This document shows positions 18,418 through 28,400 of a stretch of 64,000 nt of DNA, one piece after another. Source of the stretch: Bacteroidales bacterium (GTDB lineage: Bacteria > Bacteroidota > Bacteroidia > Bacteroidales > UBA932); NCBI GenBank assembly GCA_017557535.1, contig JAFYYM010000138.1, positions 59,019 through 123,018 of the forward strand. The letters run 5' to 3'. The translations under genes were made by a program, and so were the position numbers. The notes beneath the pieces were generated by a model. It was not told the DNA's origin. It did not search any database and saw nothing but the letters and a program-made list of their open reading frames with translations. Positions within the stretch are counted from its first letter, which is position 1; each line of letters starts with the position of its first letter.

Positions 18418-20397
18418 TTATTTCGTTCCGGGAATTCCGGTTGTCATACAGTCTTTAAGTTCGTCAAGGTAGTCCGTGTAGACGGAACGGGGAAGTGAGC
18501 CGTGATCCTTGCAGATCTTGGCGGCCATGCCAGTGACTTCACCGGCCATGCCGAGGGTGAATTGCACCCTTACGGTACCGAGAGCCAGATGCGACACGCT
18601 CATGCACCTGCCGCCGATGAAAAGATTGTCGATGTTCCTGGAATAGAGGCAACGGTAAGGGACATGATAACGGTCCACCCTGTCTTTGGAGAAGGTCGTG
18701 ACCCACTCCCAGCCCGGATACCTTGCGGCGTTGTCCGGACGGGCCGTGTGGACGTCTATGGTCCAGGTCGACGTGAAGCTTGCATCCTCGTACTCCTTTT
18801 TCGACATGATGTCCGACTCTGTCAGGATGACATCGCCCAGGAGCCTCCTGGACTCCCTTTTCATGCCGATGTGCTGGACATAGTCGAGCCTATAAGGAGC
18901 ATAATCAGGATCGTAATTCTTGAGATAGGCCCAGTTGCCGTAGATTGCGCGAAGGAGGTTGTCCCTCACGAGTTCGGCCTCAAGGGCGTTGTCGATCTCC
19001 AGTCCGGTCTCCCACCACCAGTCGCCGGCGGTGCCATTAATGTGATAGGCCGAATCAACTTGGATCGCCCACGGAATCTCATCAGGCTTAGGGAAAGTCC
19101 CGGCATCGGCACGGGGGAAAGAATACCACCACAGAGTCAATCCCTGCGTCTTTTTGTCCGGCACTTCCGGCGCGGATGGCTCGTTTGCGAAGTCCTTGCC
19201 CTCACGGCCGATGGCAAAATCCGCTCCGGCGATATAACCGACTGCCCCGTCGCCGGTGCAATCGGCGAACAACGTGCCGCTGAAGGAATATTCCTCTCCA
19301 GTGCCGAGGTCTTTCCCGGTGACGCTGCTGATCCTGGAGCCCTTCTTACGAACCTTATAGACCTGAATGTTCTGATACACCCTGACACCGGCTTCCTTTA
19401 GGATCCTTTCCCTGCGGATTGCGCTGTTCTTGCGGATGTATTCCTCCCGGAGTGCTTTCAGCTCCCTGCTGTCGGTGATTTCCTCGCCGGCCGCCCTTAA
19501 TTTCCTCTCCGTGTCGAGGATGTCCGACGAGCGCTCATCCGTCACCGGCTGCCTCAATTCGTCACTGAAGGCCACGTCATCGTTATGCAGCCCGCCGGTA
19601 CCGGTCGGATCGGAACCGTGCATCTTGAGAGCAACATCCTTCTGTGAAGGATCGAGACCCACCATCTCGCAGGTGAGCCGTCCCAACTTGGGATAGAGGT
19701 TCTTGAAACCGACGCCGCCGATACCTGTAAATAGCTGTGCGTTACCGCCCAGCCAGGGCAGATTGTCGATCAGGATGACATTCAGTCCATATCTTGCGGC
19801 TGTCAGTGCAGTGGAGCATCCCGCGATGCCTCCTCCTACTACGACCAGGTCGGCCTTGGGTTCATTCCGGGTCCCGGCCACGCCGGTCCATTTCCGACGC
19901 TTTCCGTCGAGCGACAGGTAATCGCCTGAGGGCGCCCTCTGCTTCTTTGTGAAATATAAGGCATCGACTCGTCCGTCGAATCCCGTGAGGTCCTTCAGCG
20001 AGAGGGTCGCCTTTTCATCCAGGTCTACGCATCCGGCGTATTGCCACCCCCAACTGTCACCCTTCGTGCCTAGGGTCTCGGGAAGCACCTTGCCGTCGAC
20101 GGCAATCCGGAATGCTCCCGGGCCCTCTCCCTCATACCAGGGAGCTGTCCAGTTGTAGGTACTGGCATAGACATGGTACCTGCCGGGAGAACGGACGGAA
20201 AGAGTCGTCGTCGCATCCTCGACCGGAGTGCCCTTGCCGTGTGCGAGAAGATAGGATGAATGGATCTTTCCGAAAGCCTGATGGTCGGAAAGCCATCCTC
20301 CCTTGTTGTCAAATGATTCAGTTTCGACAAGAAAACTGCCACCTGTGCACGACACGACAAGCAACGCGAGGACTATGAACGCGCCTGATCTGTTCAT
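18418..20397 (-). CDS. Secreted FAD-dependent oxidoreductase with N-terminal carbohydrate-binding-like domain (copy 2)
   Basis: 659 residues, with the same architecture as the gene at 14620: lipoprotein signal (VVSC17), beta-sandwich with ETESFDNKGGW at about 24-155, and an FAD_oxidored domain with VVVGGGIAG (185-193) and C-terminal NLFIGGRCMSVSHLALGTVRV. It is clearly a paralogue but much diverged; this copy carries a long charged helical insert (about 270-330, rich in Arg, Glu and Asp) that looks different in copy 1. It is the first gene after the susD terminator hairpin, so its expression probably depends on read-through or a weak internal promoter. Confidence 0.85.
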   Translation of the reverse strand: MNRSGAFIVLALLVVSCTGGSFLVETESFDNKGGWLSDHQAFGKIHSSYLLAHGKGTPVEDATTTLSVRSPGRYHVYASTYNWTAPWYEGEGPGAFRIAVDGKVLPETLGTKGDSWGWQYAGCVDLDEKATLSLKDLTGFDGRVDALYFTKKQRAPSGDYLSLDGKRRKWTGVAGTRNEPKADLVVVGGGIAGCSTALTAARYGLNVILIDNLPWLGGNAQLFTGIGGVGFKNLYPKLGRLTCEMVGLDPSQKDVALKMHGSDPTGTGGLHNDDVAFSDELRQPVTDERSSDILDTERKLRAAGEEITDSRELKALREEYIRKNSAIRRERILKEAGVRVYQNIQVYKVRKKGSRISSVTGKDLGTGEEYSFSGTLFADCTGDGAVGYIAGADFAIGREGKDFANEPSAPEVPDKKTQGLTLWWYSFPRADAGTFPKPDEIPWAIQVDSAYHINGTAGDWWWETGLEIDNALEAELVRDNLLRAIYGNWAYLKNYDPDYAPYRLDYVQHIGMKRESRRLLGDVILTESDIMSKKEYEDASFTSTWTIDVHTARPDNAARYPGWEWVTTFSKDRVDRYHVPYRCLYSRNIDNLFIGGRCMSVSHLALGTVRVQFTLGMAGEVTGMAAKICKDHGSLPRSVYTDYLDELKDCMTTGIPGTK

Positions 20398-20420
20398 GGA
20401 AAAGGATGGGTCGATGTAAA

Positions 20421-20462
20421 AATAAAAAGCGGAGGAAGAGGTTTCCCCTTCTTCCTCCGCTT
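20421..20462 (-). terminator. Strong hairpin terminator after susD
   Basis: Arms at 20427-20439 and 20450-20462 pair perfectly over 13 bp with a 10-base loop. On the minus strand the stem is followed by TTTTTATTTTT. It begins about 10 bases after the susD stop and is 24 bases from the next PUL start codon, so it should lower expression of the downstream enzyme genes relative to susCD. Confidence 0.85.
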
Positions 20463-20471
20463 GAATGATGA

Positions 20472-22184
20472 TTAGTTGACGCTTGAGTAGCCGGGATTCT
20501 GAGTGAGGTTCGGGTTAAGGAGCTGCTCTCTCTGAGGAATGGGCCACAGGTAGTCGCGCGAAGGGTTGAACTTCTGGTTCAGGATGATGCGGTAGTCGCT
20601 AGACGGGTGAGGTACATAGCTGTTGTAGTTATAAACAGGATCACCGTTCTCATCAAACGTGACATCCGGCCAATCAGTCCAAGCGCCCTTGAAAGGACGT
20701 CCCAACTTAGGTGCGTTCAGAACCTTCTCCGAACTCTTCCAACGACGGATATCATTGAGACGCAGGCTCTCCATCGCAAGCTCGATCTTGCGCTCATGGC
20801 GGACCGCCTTGCGAAGCTCTGCCTGGGTGGTTGCAGTGACTTCCGGCATCATGACATCCGGACGCTGGCGGATCATGTTGATGGCCTTGCGGCCCTCCTC
20901 CAGGTCGTTGGTCTCGATGCAGGCCTCGGCATAAGTCAGGACGACCTCAGCATAGCGGCAGAGATAGAAAGGATTCTGGCACTTGTTATTGGATTTTCCG
21001 TACTTCTCAGCCTCCATGTACTTCCTGGGAAGATAGCCGGTGAATGAGCAATACTGGGTGAAGGAATAACTGTCTTTGTTGGTGACATAAGCCTTCGCGC
21101 TGTAATCCCAGACCTGGACGCTATCCATATGTGTGTCAAAATAAAGATCGTGGAGGATATCACCAGGCACATAGCAAGAATAGTGGAGACGAGGGTCACG
21201 GTTGTCAAAGCGGGTCGCCTTGTTGAAGAGAGGAGACTCGTCGATGTACTTACCGTCTGTGCACTCGTAAGAGTCGAGCAGATGCTCTGTGGGAACAACA
21301 GTGCACCAGCCGCCTCCGGCACGGGACTCACCAAAGAGGAGAAGCTGATGAGTACGGTTGGCGTTAAGGTCGTAATCCCATGCGAAGATCATCTCCTTGT
21401 TGTCAGCGGAGCGCATCACATCCTCGGAGAAGAGGGTCTCGTACTGAGGATAGAGAGAATACTCGCCGGAAGTCATAATGGCCTTGGCTGTGGACTTCGC
21501 GGTTGCATAGTCACCGGAGTAGAGAGCGGCCCTTGCCTTGTAGGCCATGGCGGCACCCCAAGTCGCGCGGCCGAGGGTCTTGACGGAAGATCCCTTCAGG
21601 TAGTTAGCCGCCTTGTCAAAGTCGGAATAAACGTTCTGCCAAATCTGTGCGGCTGGACTACGGGGAATATCGAGAGCTTCATCAACAGTGTTGACAGGCA
21701 CATCGGTATAAGGGACATCTCCAAAGTTGGCGACCAGGTTCATGTAATAGTAACCCCTGAGGAAATACACCTCACCGAGATACTGGTTGAGTTCCCTCTC
21801 AGTCATGCCGAGGTCGGCGTCTCCTGTCATCTTACTTATCATAAGATTGCATCGACCGATTCCGACATAGGCGTTCTTCCAGACAGTGTTGGGATAGTTG
21901 TGGGTGAAGTCCATGGCTCCGCCGAGGACCTCGTCAGAAGCGGAATTTCCACGAAGCCATACGGTTTCGGTGAGTCCATCCCAGGAATAGACGAAGTCTC
22001 CATAACCTCCCACGAAGAGGTTCACCTGGGCATAGCACGCGTTCACACCACCGGCAATCTCAGTGGCGTTGGTGAAGAAAGTATCGGCTGAAGGCTGGAC
22101 CAGGGACTTACGGACAATCATGTCTTCACATGAAGCCAAAGACAGGACCGCGAGCGATGCGATAATTATATTTCTGAGTTTCAT
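20472..22184 (-). CDS. SusD/RagB family glycan-binding lipoprotein
   Basis: 570 residues. A lipoprotein signal ends at LASC19, followed by acidic residues (ED) as in surface-exposed Bacteroidetes lipoproteins. TPR-like helices follow, including YLGEVYFLRGYYYMNLVANFGDVPY, RATWGAAMAYKARAALYSGDY and EVVLTYAEACIETNDLEEGRK; the terminal YLWPIPQREQLLNPNLTQNPGY is the usual SusD end. It forms the lid of the SusC transporter and binds oligosaccharide at the cell surface. It lies 19 bases after susC and is closed by a strong terminator. Confidence 0.97.
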   Translation of the reverse strand: MKLRNIIIASLAVLSLASCEDMIVRKSLVQPSADTFFTNATEIAGGVNACYAQVNLFVGGYGDFVYSWDGLTETVWLRGNSASDEVLGGAMDFTHNYPNTVWKNAYVGIGRCNLMISKMTGDADLGMTERELNQYLGEVYFLRGYYYMNLVANFGDVPYTDVPVNTVDEALDIPRSPAAQIWQNVYSDFDKAANYLKGSSVKTLGRATWGAAMAYKARAALYSGDYATAKSTAKAIMTSGEYSLYPQYETLFSEDVMRSADNKEMIFAWDYDLNANRTHQLLLFGESRAGGGWCTVVPTEHLLDSYECTDGKYIDESPLFNKATRFDNRDPRLHYSCYVPGDILHDLYFDTHMDSVQVWDYSAKAYVTNKDSYSFTQYCSFTGYLPRKYMEAEKYGKSNNKCQNPFYLCRYAEVVLTYAEACIETNDLEEGRKAINMIRQRPDVMMPEVTATTQAELRKAVRHERKIELAMESLRLNDIRRWKSSEKVLNAPKLGRPFKGAWTDWPDVTFDENGDPVYNYNSYVPHPSSDYRIILNQKFNPSRDYLWPIPQREQLLNPNLTQNPGYSSVN

Positions 22185-22203
22185 AATATTGCGCGATTAT
22201 GTA

Positions 22204-25200
22204 TTAGAATCTGACTTCAACACCGCAAGTCCATTGACGGTTGATAGGATATGAGCTTTCCGTGGAGAAATTAGCTTCAGGATCCATACCCTTGATACCA
22301 TAATGGTCGATGGTGAACACATTGGTGCCGGACACGAAGAGGCGGCAGCTGCTGATGAAATTGCTCTTGTCGAACCACTTGGAAGGCATTCTGTAGCCAA
22401 GCTGGATGCTCTTGAGACGCAGATAGGAAGCGTCCCTTCTCCAGAATGTGCTGACCTTCTGGTTGTTGGTCTGCTGGTTGACTGAGAGTCGAGGAAGTTT
22501 CGCGTTCGGATTCTCATTGGTGCCTTCCTGCCAGTAGTCGAGATGTTCCTTGATAGGAGTGGTCTCGTTCTGGAACGGGTAACGGTAATAACCGCCAATG
22601 TAACCATCACGCTTGCCCACGCCCTGGAAGAACAGGTCAAAGTCGAAACCCTTCCACTGGAAGAGAGCGTCGAGAGAGTAGGTGTAACGAGGGATGGTGT
22701 TACCGATGACGGTACGGTCCTCATCATTGACCTTTCCGTCACCGTTCAGATCCTTGTACCTGATGTCACCACCCTGGAGGACACCCCACTGGGCAGGAGC
22801 CGCCTGAGCCTCAGCCCAGGAAGGGAACAAACCATCCGCCTCAAGTCCGTAAAGAGAGCCGATAGGATAGCCCTCGAGGTTCGCTGTAGGTGTGCCTATG
22901 CTGCGGTTGCCGTTCATGTCGATGATCTTGTTATGGACATCGGCGAGGTTGGCGGTGAGGCGATAGCTGAAGTCACCCTTGACGTCAAACCAGGTAGCCG
23001 TGAAGTCCCATCCCTTGTTCTCGACTACACCGACATTCTGGTAAGGACTGTTGGTGTAACCCATGATGTATGGAATGTCCTTGCCCATGAGGATGCCGTT
23101 GGTGGTCTTCTTGTACATGTCGAAGGACAGGTTGAGTTTGTTGAACAGGGCGAGGTCGATACCGACATTGAAGTCAGTGGTCTTCTCCCAGGTAAGGTTC
23201 TGGGTCGCGTATTCAGAAACAGAGTATGCCGCTGTCGGTTCTCCGCCGAACACGGCGTAAGAAGTCGTGTTGACGTTAAGGGCGGTAGCGTAAGCGCCGA
23301 CACCCTGCTGGTTACCGAGGTGACCATAGGAGACACGGAGTTTACCGTTGTTCAACCAGCTGTCAGCCCAATCCATGAAGCTTTCCTCAGAGAATCTCCA
23401 ACCCACTGAGAATGAAGGGAAGACGCCCCATCTGTAACCCTCGGCGAAACGGGAGGAACCGTCGTAACGGACATTGGCCTCGAAGAGGTACTTGGTGGCA
23501 TAAGCGTAGTTGAAACGACCAAAGTAAGACATAAGGGCCCACTCGCTAGCGGTACCCGAAGCCTTCTGGTTGGTCACATCGAATGCGTTGATCTCCTGGA
23601 ACTGAGGGAAGATGTTGCCATCGCGGTAACCATATAGATAATCATAGTGGTATGTCAGATACTGCCAACCAGCCATGGCGGAGATGTCATGCTTGCCTAG
23701 CGAGACATTATAATTCGCCAGGATATTGCTGTCGTACTCCTTCTCCCTCTCATTTGTCTGGGAGATGCTGTTGGGATTAGTCGGAGACCAGTTAACCTCA
23801 CCTGTCTTGTAGTTGTACAGGGTAGGATATGTGGTGACATTCTTCGCATCATGGGTGTTCCACTTCGGAGCGAAGGAGAAATCGACACTGAGGCCCTTGA
23901 CAGGAGAGAGAGTGAGGGCGAAGCGGCCCATCATCTCACTCCATTCCTGCTTGCGGGGCATGTAATTATCCTCGATAAGGTGGCGGGGGTGAGGGGTTCC
24001 GGAATAGTTGCCGGCCCAGACGCCATTAGAATACTTTGTGGCATAGATAGGGGCCTGACGGTATAATTCCTGAAGTCCGACGCCATTACCATAAGGAGTG
24101 TCATATGTGCGGCGCCTCACGGAGATGTCAGCGCTCAGGGATGCCCAGTCACTTAGGTAATACTTATTATTGGAACGGATACCATAACGGCTGAAGTCAA
24201 TGTTCTTCATATTACCGTCACGCCAGGTATAGTTAAGGGAAGTATTTGTAGAGAACTTCTCTGTACCGGTCTGAATGCCAAGATAATGCTGGGTTTCGGT
24301 AGCGGGCTTGAGAACCTCTTCAATTATATTGGAGTTAGGGTAGGTGTCACGGTCAGTGGAAGTCTTCCAGGTCTGGATTTCCTGGTCGCTCCAAAGGTGA
24401 CCGCCGGGGGTCCCGTCAGACTTACGGGTATCATTGGCGTTGGCGTCATTACGCATCGTCAGATACTCCCACGCATTCACGAGATGAGGGGTGGTGATAA
24501 TGTTTGACGTGGAGACCGTACCCTTGTAAGTGACCTTTAAATCGTTGCTCCTGCCATGCTTGGTGGTGATGAGGATAACTCCGTTAGCGGCTCGGGATCC
24601 GTAGATGGCGGCCGAGGCGGCGTCCTTAAGGACAGACACGCTCTCGATGTCGTTGGGGTCGAGACCGCTCATTGAGCCGGCGACACCGTCGATAAGGATG
24701 AGAGGATCATTGTTGTTGAGGGTTCCGATACCTCTGACTCGCATGGTGGCATTGTCAGGCTCACCAGAAGAGGTGGTTACGGTAAGACCGGCGGCGACAC
24801 CCTGTAGGGACTGGGCTGTGGACATCACGTTCTTGAACGCAAGATCCTCACCCCTTACGCTCGAGACGGCGCCGGTCAGGTTGACCTTCTTCTGGACACC
24901 GTAACCGACGACGACCACCTCGTCCAAGTTGGTTGAGTCCTGCTCGAGGATGACAGCCATTCCGTCAGCGGCGGTGACAGTCTTTGTCGCATAGCCGATG
25001 CAGGAGACCTCGAGATTCGTCCCTGCCGCGACGTTGATCTGGAATTCACCTTGTACATCGGTGACGGTTCCTCTGGTCGTCCCAGGGACGAGCACGGATG
25101 CGCCGATGACGGGTGTTCCATCCGGTTCGACTACTTTGCCCTTGACAGGCCCCTGCGCATACGCGGCACCTGACATGAACAAAGCGACACAAGCCAACAC

Positions 25201-25242
25201 GGAAATAATCGCCTTGCGACTCTTTTCGAAAATAGATTTCAT
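22204..25242 (-). CDS. SusC/RagA family TonB-linked outer membrane transporter
   Basis: 1012 residues. A signal peptide ends AAYAQ, followed by a carboxypeptidase-like regulatory domain (GKVVEPDGTPVIGASVLVPG), a TonB box region with DEVVVVGYG, a plug with the SusC signature (MRVRGIGTLNNNDPLILIDG and AAIYGSRAANGVILITTK), and a 22-strand barrel. It imports oligosaccharides released at the surface by the PUL enzymes, powered by TonB. There is no N-terminal STN domain, so direct anti-sigma signalling through this protein is unlikely. Its promoter region at 25281-25378 is duplicated upstream of the GH92 gene. Confidence 0.97.
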   Translation of the reverse strand: MKSIFEKSRKAIISVLACVALFMSGAAYAQGPVKGKVVEPDGTPVIGASVLVPGTTRGTVTDVQGEFQINVAAGTNLEVSCIGYATKTVTAADGMAVILEQDSTNLDEVVVVGYGVQKKVNLTGAVSSVRGEDLAFKNVMSTAQSLQGVAAGLTVTTSSGEPDNATMRVRGIGTLNNNDPLILIDGVAGSMSGLDPNDIESVSVLKDAASAAIYGSRAANGVILITTKHGRSNDLKVTYKGTVSTSNIITTPHLVNAWEYLTMRNDANANDTRKSDGTPGGHLWSDQEIQTWKTSTDRDTYPNSNIIEEVLKPATETQHYLGIQTGTEKFSTNTSLNYTWRDGNMKNIDFSRYGIRSNNKYYLSDWASLSADISVRRRTYDTPYGNGVGLQELYRQAPIYATKYSNGVWAGNYSGTPHPRHLIEDNYMPRKQEWSEMMGRFALTLSPVKGLSVDFSFAPKWNTHDAKNVTTYPTLYNYKTGEVNWSPTNPNSISQTNEREKEYDSNILANYNVSLGKHDISAMAGWQYLTYHYDYLYGYRDGNIFPQFQEINAFDVTNQKASGTASEWALMSYFGRFNYAYATKYLFEANVRYDGSSRFAEGYRWGVFPSFSVGWRFSEESFMDWADSWLNNGKLRVSYGHLGNQQGVGAYATALNVNTTSYAVFGGEPTAAYSVSEYATQNLTWEKTTDFNVGIDLALFNKLNLSFDMYKKTTNGILMGKDIPYIMGYTNSPYQNVGVVENKGWDFTATWFDVKGDFSYRLTANLADVHNKIIDMNGNRSIGTPTANLEGYPIGSLYGLEADGLFPSWAEAQAAPAQWGVLQGGDIRYKDLNGDGKVNDEDRTVIGNTIPRYTYSLDALFQWKGFDFDLFFQGVGKRDGYIGGYYRYPFQNETTPIKEHLDYWQEGTNENPNAKLPRLSVNQQTNNQKVSTFWRRDASYLRLKSIQLGYRMPSKWFDKSNFISSCRLFVSGTNVFTIDHYGIKGMDPEANFSTESSYPINRQWTCGVEVRF

Positions 25243-25280
25243 GACGCTTTAGTAAAAATTAGTGATTAAAGAGATTAGAT

Positions 25281-25378
25281 GGTTATTGTTCTAATTCCTA
25301 TTTCATAAGCATTGTCAATTGCAAAGTTAGCAAAATATATAACAGATTGCGCAAAAAAGGTTTATTATGCGCAATCTG
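25281..25378 (-). promoter_or_regulatory. Promoter and inverted-repeat operator of the susC operon
   Basis: On the minus strand a -7 box TAACTTTG lies at 25322-25329. Upstream, perfect 11-bp inverted arms CAGATTGCGCA (25343-25353) and TGCGCAATCTG (25368-25378) with a 14-base spacer flank the expected -33 region (a T-rich TTTTTTG). The leader downstream (25281-25318) is nearly identical to that of the GH92 gene. A start near 25316 would give a leader of about 70 bases. Confidence 0.7.
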
Positions 25379-25388
25379 CCCCCCCCCC
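25379..25388. repeat. Ten-base C homopolymer next to the operator
   Basis: Ten consecutive C (G on the transcribed strand) directly abut the distal operator arm of the susC promoter. Such tracts are prone to slipped-strand length change. Confidence 0.9.
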
Positions 25389-25467
25389 GGTTACATAAAA
25401 CCGCAAAACAATATTTATTTTTACATTTAGAGGATTCCCACCAAGTCTTTGCTCTCGGGGTCATTGA

Positions 25468-28400
25468 TCACCGAGGCTCGTCTGTCATTTCCACTACCAG
25501 CTCTCCTCCAGAGAGGATCTCAGAGGCTGGAATAAGGAAACTCTCTAATTTTTTCCCGTTTAAGCGGGCCTCTTTCACATAAATATTCTTTCTGGAGGCG
25601 TTAGGGGCCTTTATGACAAATTGTTCCCCACGACCGTATCGACCGCCCAGGTTTATTTTCACTTCCTTGAAGAATGGGCTGCCCAACTCGTAACTCGGCT
25701 CGGCTGAGCAGCCTCCATCTGTCTGGAAAAGCCCCAAGGAGGCCATGACGAGCCAAGCGCTCATTTGTCCTTGATCCTCGTCTCCGAGCCAGCAGTTGGA
25801 AGACTCGTAGCCATAGAAGCGGTCTAAAATCGCCCTGCTCCATTTTTGGGTTCTCCAACCCTCGCCCACGTGATTAAATAAGAAAGCGAAGTGCATTGAC
25901 TGCTGGTTTCCGTGCGCTACAGGATATGCCTCAGGCCGCCCGCTGGGAGCGCAGTAGCGGAATCTATAACTCTCGTTAAACCCCCATTCCAAACGCTCTA
26001 TGAAGCGGTCTTTGCCGATCCATTCAGCCAAGCCGGGGACATCTTGCGGAACAAAGAAAGTGAGCTGCCATGCACTACCCTCGACATACTGATTGAAAGC
26101 CCCGCTTTTGAAAGGATCAAAGTCCGGGAGCCATACCCCTGAACTGTCTTTCAGATGGCAATACCCATCCTCACGATTCACGGCGTTTCTCCACCAAGTG
26201 CCACGATCGGAGAAAAGTTCATACTCTTCCTTTTTACCGAGGCTGAGAGCCAACTGGGACACCGTCCAGTCATCAAAACTATATTCCATTGTATTGGAGA
26301 ATATGCCGATATCGTATGGGACATAATGATATTTTTGATAAGACACTAAATCCTTGTTCCCGGCGAAGCCGCGGCCGACTTTCGCGGCTGGAGTTGTCTG
26401 CATTTTGACAACCGCCTCGAACATTTTATCGATGTCATAATCACGTATACCCATCTGGTATGCGCTTATCATAAGTGGAATCTCATGCTCGCCAACCATA
26501 ATAGGGATAAGCTTCATTCCGGCAGGCCCTTTGCCTAGCCATCCTGTGGCGTCATAGAGGGCCAGCTGGGATTTGACCCAGCGCGAGCTCCATTCTGGTG
26601 TCAGCAGGTTCCATACCTGATTAAGGTTCCAGAATGTGTTCCAGAAAGCGTCACCGCCGAGGGCTCGCATATCAGAATCAGGTAGGGTACGGGTACGCCC
26701 TGAAGGATCCGTCCACCGACCGTCAACATCGCTGAAAGTATTACGGCAGTAAGAACGATATAAATTGGTATAGAAACGTCTCAACTCGCGCCGGTCATCG
26801 CTACTGACCAGAACTCTTGACAAGATGTCATTCCACACTTTTTTCTGGTTGGACCGTACGGCATCAAAATTCCAACCGAAAGGTTCGGAAATCTCAGCCC
26901 TAAGGTTATTGTCCGCCCCTTTCGCGTCAACGAAAGACAGTCCGATGCGCATTTGGACCACGTTTTCTTTCTTGGGAGCGAACTCCACATAGCATCCGAA
27001 ATCCTCAGGATTATCCATGCTACAAATGTCTCCAGACCATAGGCCTTTGTCAGACCACCCTGCGAAACCGGCTATGTCCCTGTCAAACTCAATAGTGAAA
27101 TAGATAGTAAAATACTGATCCGCCTCTTTTACCCACATTATGGGGGAGGAATCCTGATCGCAAAACCCTTTAATAGTTCGCGGACCGGTTTTCTCTACCT
27201 GGCAGGATTTGATTGAATAACCGTATTCCGGAGGGATTTTAAGATCGATCATCACCCTTCCTCGCTCTGAATCCGGATAAGTGTAACGTTGGAAAGAGCA
27301 TCGGTCAGTGGCCGTCAACTCTGCTAGGATATCATAATCAGTCAGTTTGACGGAATAATAACCGACGTCCCCCACCTCTGACGACTTGTCGATTCTTGAA
27401 CGGTACCCTTCTATGTGACCGCCAGCTAGCTCAGATTGATCGCCGACCATCGTTTTCAAGGGACCAGTAACGGGCATCGTGCCCAAACCTGCCATTGTCC
27501 ATTCGTGGATATGGCTGAATGTCCCAATACTCTCAATGACAGAATCGTATCCGCTTTGCCAGCCCGGGTTCTGATTATCAGGACTTAGCTTAACCATGCT
27601 AAAGGGCATCCATGGCCCTGGGGCGAGCATCCATCTAGAACGGCCCGTACCCATCCGGGTGTCTATATAATCCGCGGGAGTGACAGGATCTTGAGGGCTT
27701 CTTGTGACCTTCCCTTTATGGACTGTCTTTCCGTCCACTTTCACTTCATAAGAGGATATCTTAGAATCCCGGACCGCTGGCATAGGTACCTCAAGCTCAT
27801 AACTCCCGTTTTCCAAGTGCTTGGAATATAATTCCTCGCCATCCAAAAAGACGCTCAATAGAGGACGTCCTCTAAGATGCTCGATTTCCACAATTAGCGG
27901 CTGAAATGTCCCGTCAAAGCTAAGATAAGACGCCGGCCTCACATTCTTGACATACACGTCCGGGAAAGAGGAAGCCACCTTTGTCCCGGAAGGTCCTTCT
28001 AAACGTATGTCATCAAAAACGACCCAGCCACCCTCCAGGCTGTAAATCTGGATCTCGTTGTGGCCTAGATGAATATCTTCATCGTTTAGAGGAATTGCCA
28101 GAGAATGTGGATTGCCGTTGGCTAGACCTGTCGTTAAGGCGTCCTCGCTTAAACCTTTCGGTAAAGCGTATTTGAATGCTTTCCCGTTCACCGCGACCTT
28201 CAATAGCGGCGGTGTTTTCGGATGAATCTCAGTGAAATCTAAAATCAAAGACCAACTACCTTTTCCTTTTCTCAGAATCTCAAAATAGATATTCTGGAAA
28301 CAGGATCTGGCGACGGAGAGACCCTCGAAACCACTCCATTTGTCTGCCGGCCCGGGCAACACATACGGGAAATCATGTTCAACAGAGGACTCACCTATAA

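Noticed and set aside
14620-20397. Naming the two flavoproteins xanthan lyases
   Set aside because: Family members are sometimes labelled so, but the sequence shows an FAD-binding Rossmann fold and no polysaccharide lyase features.
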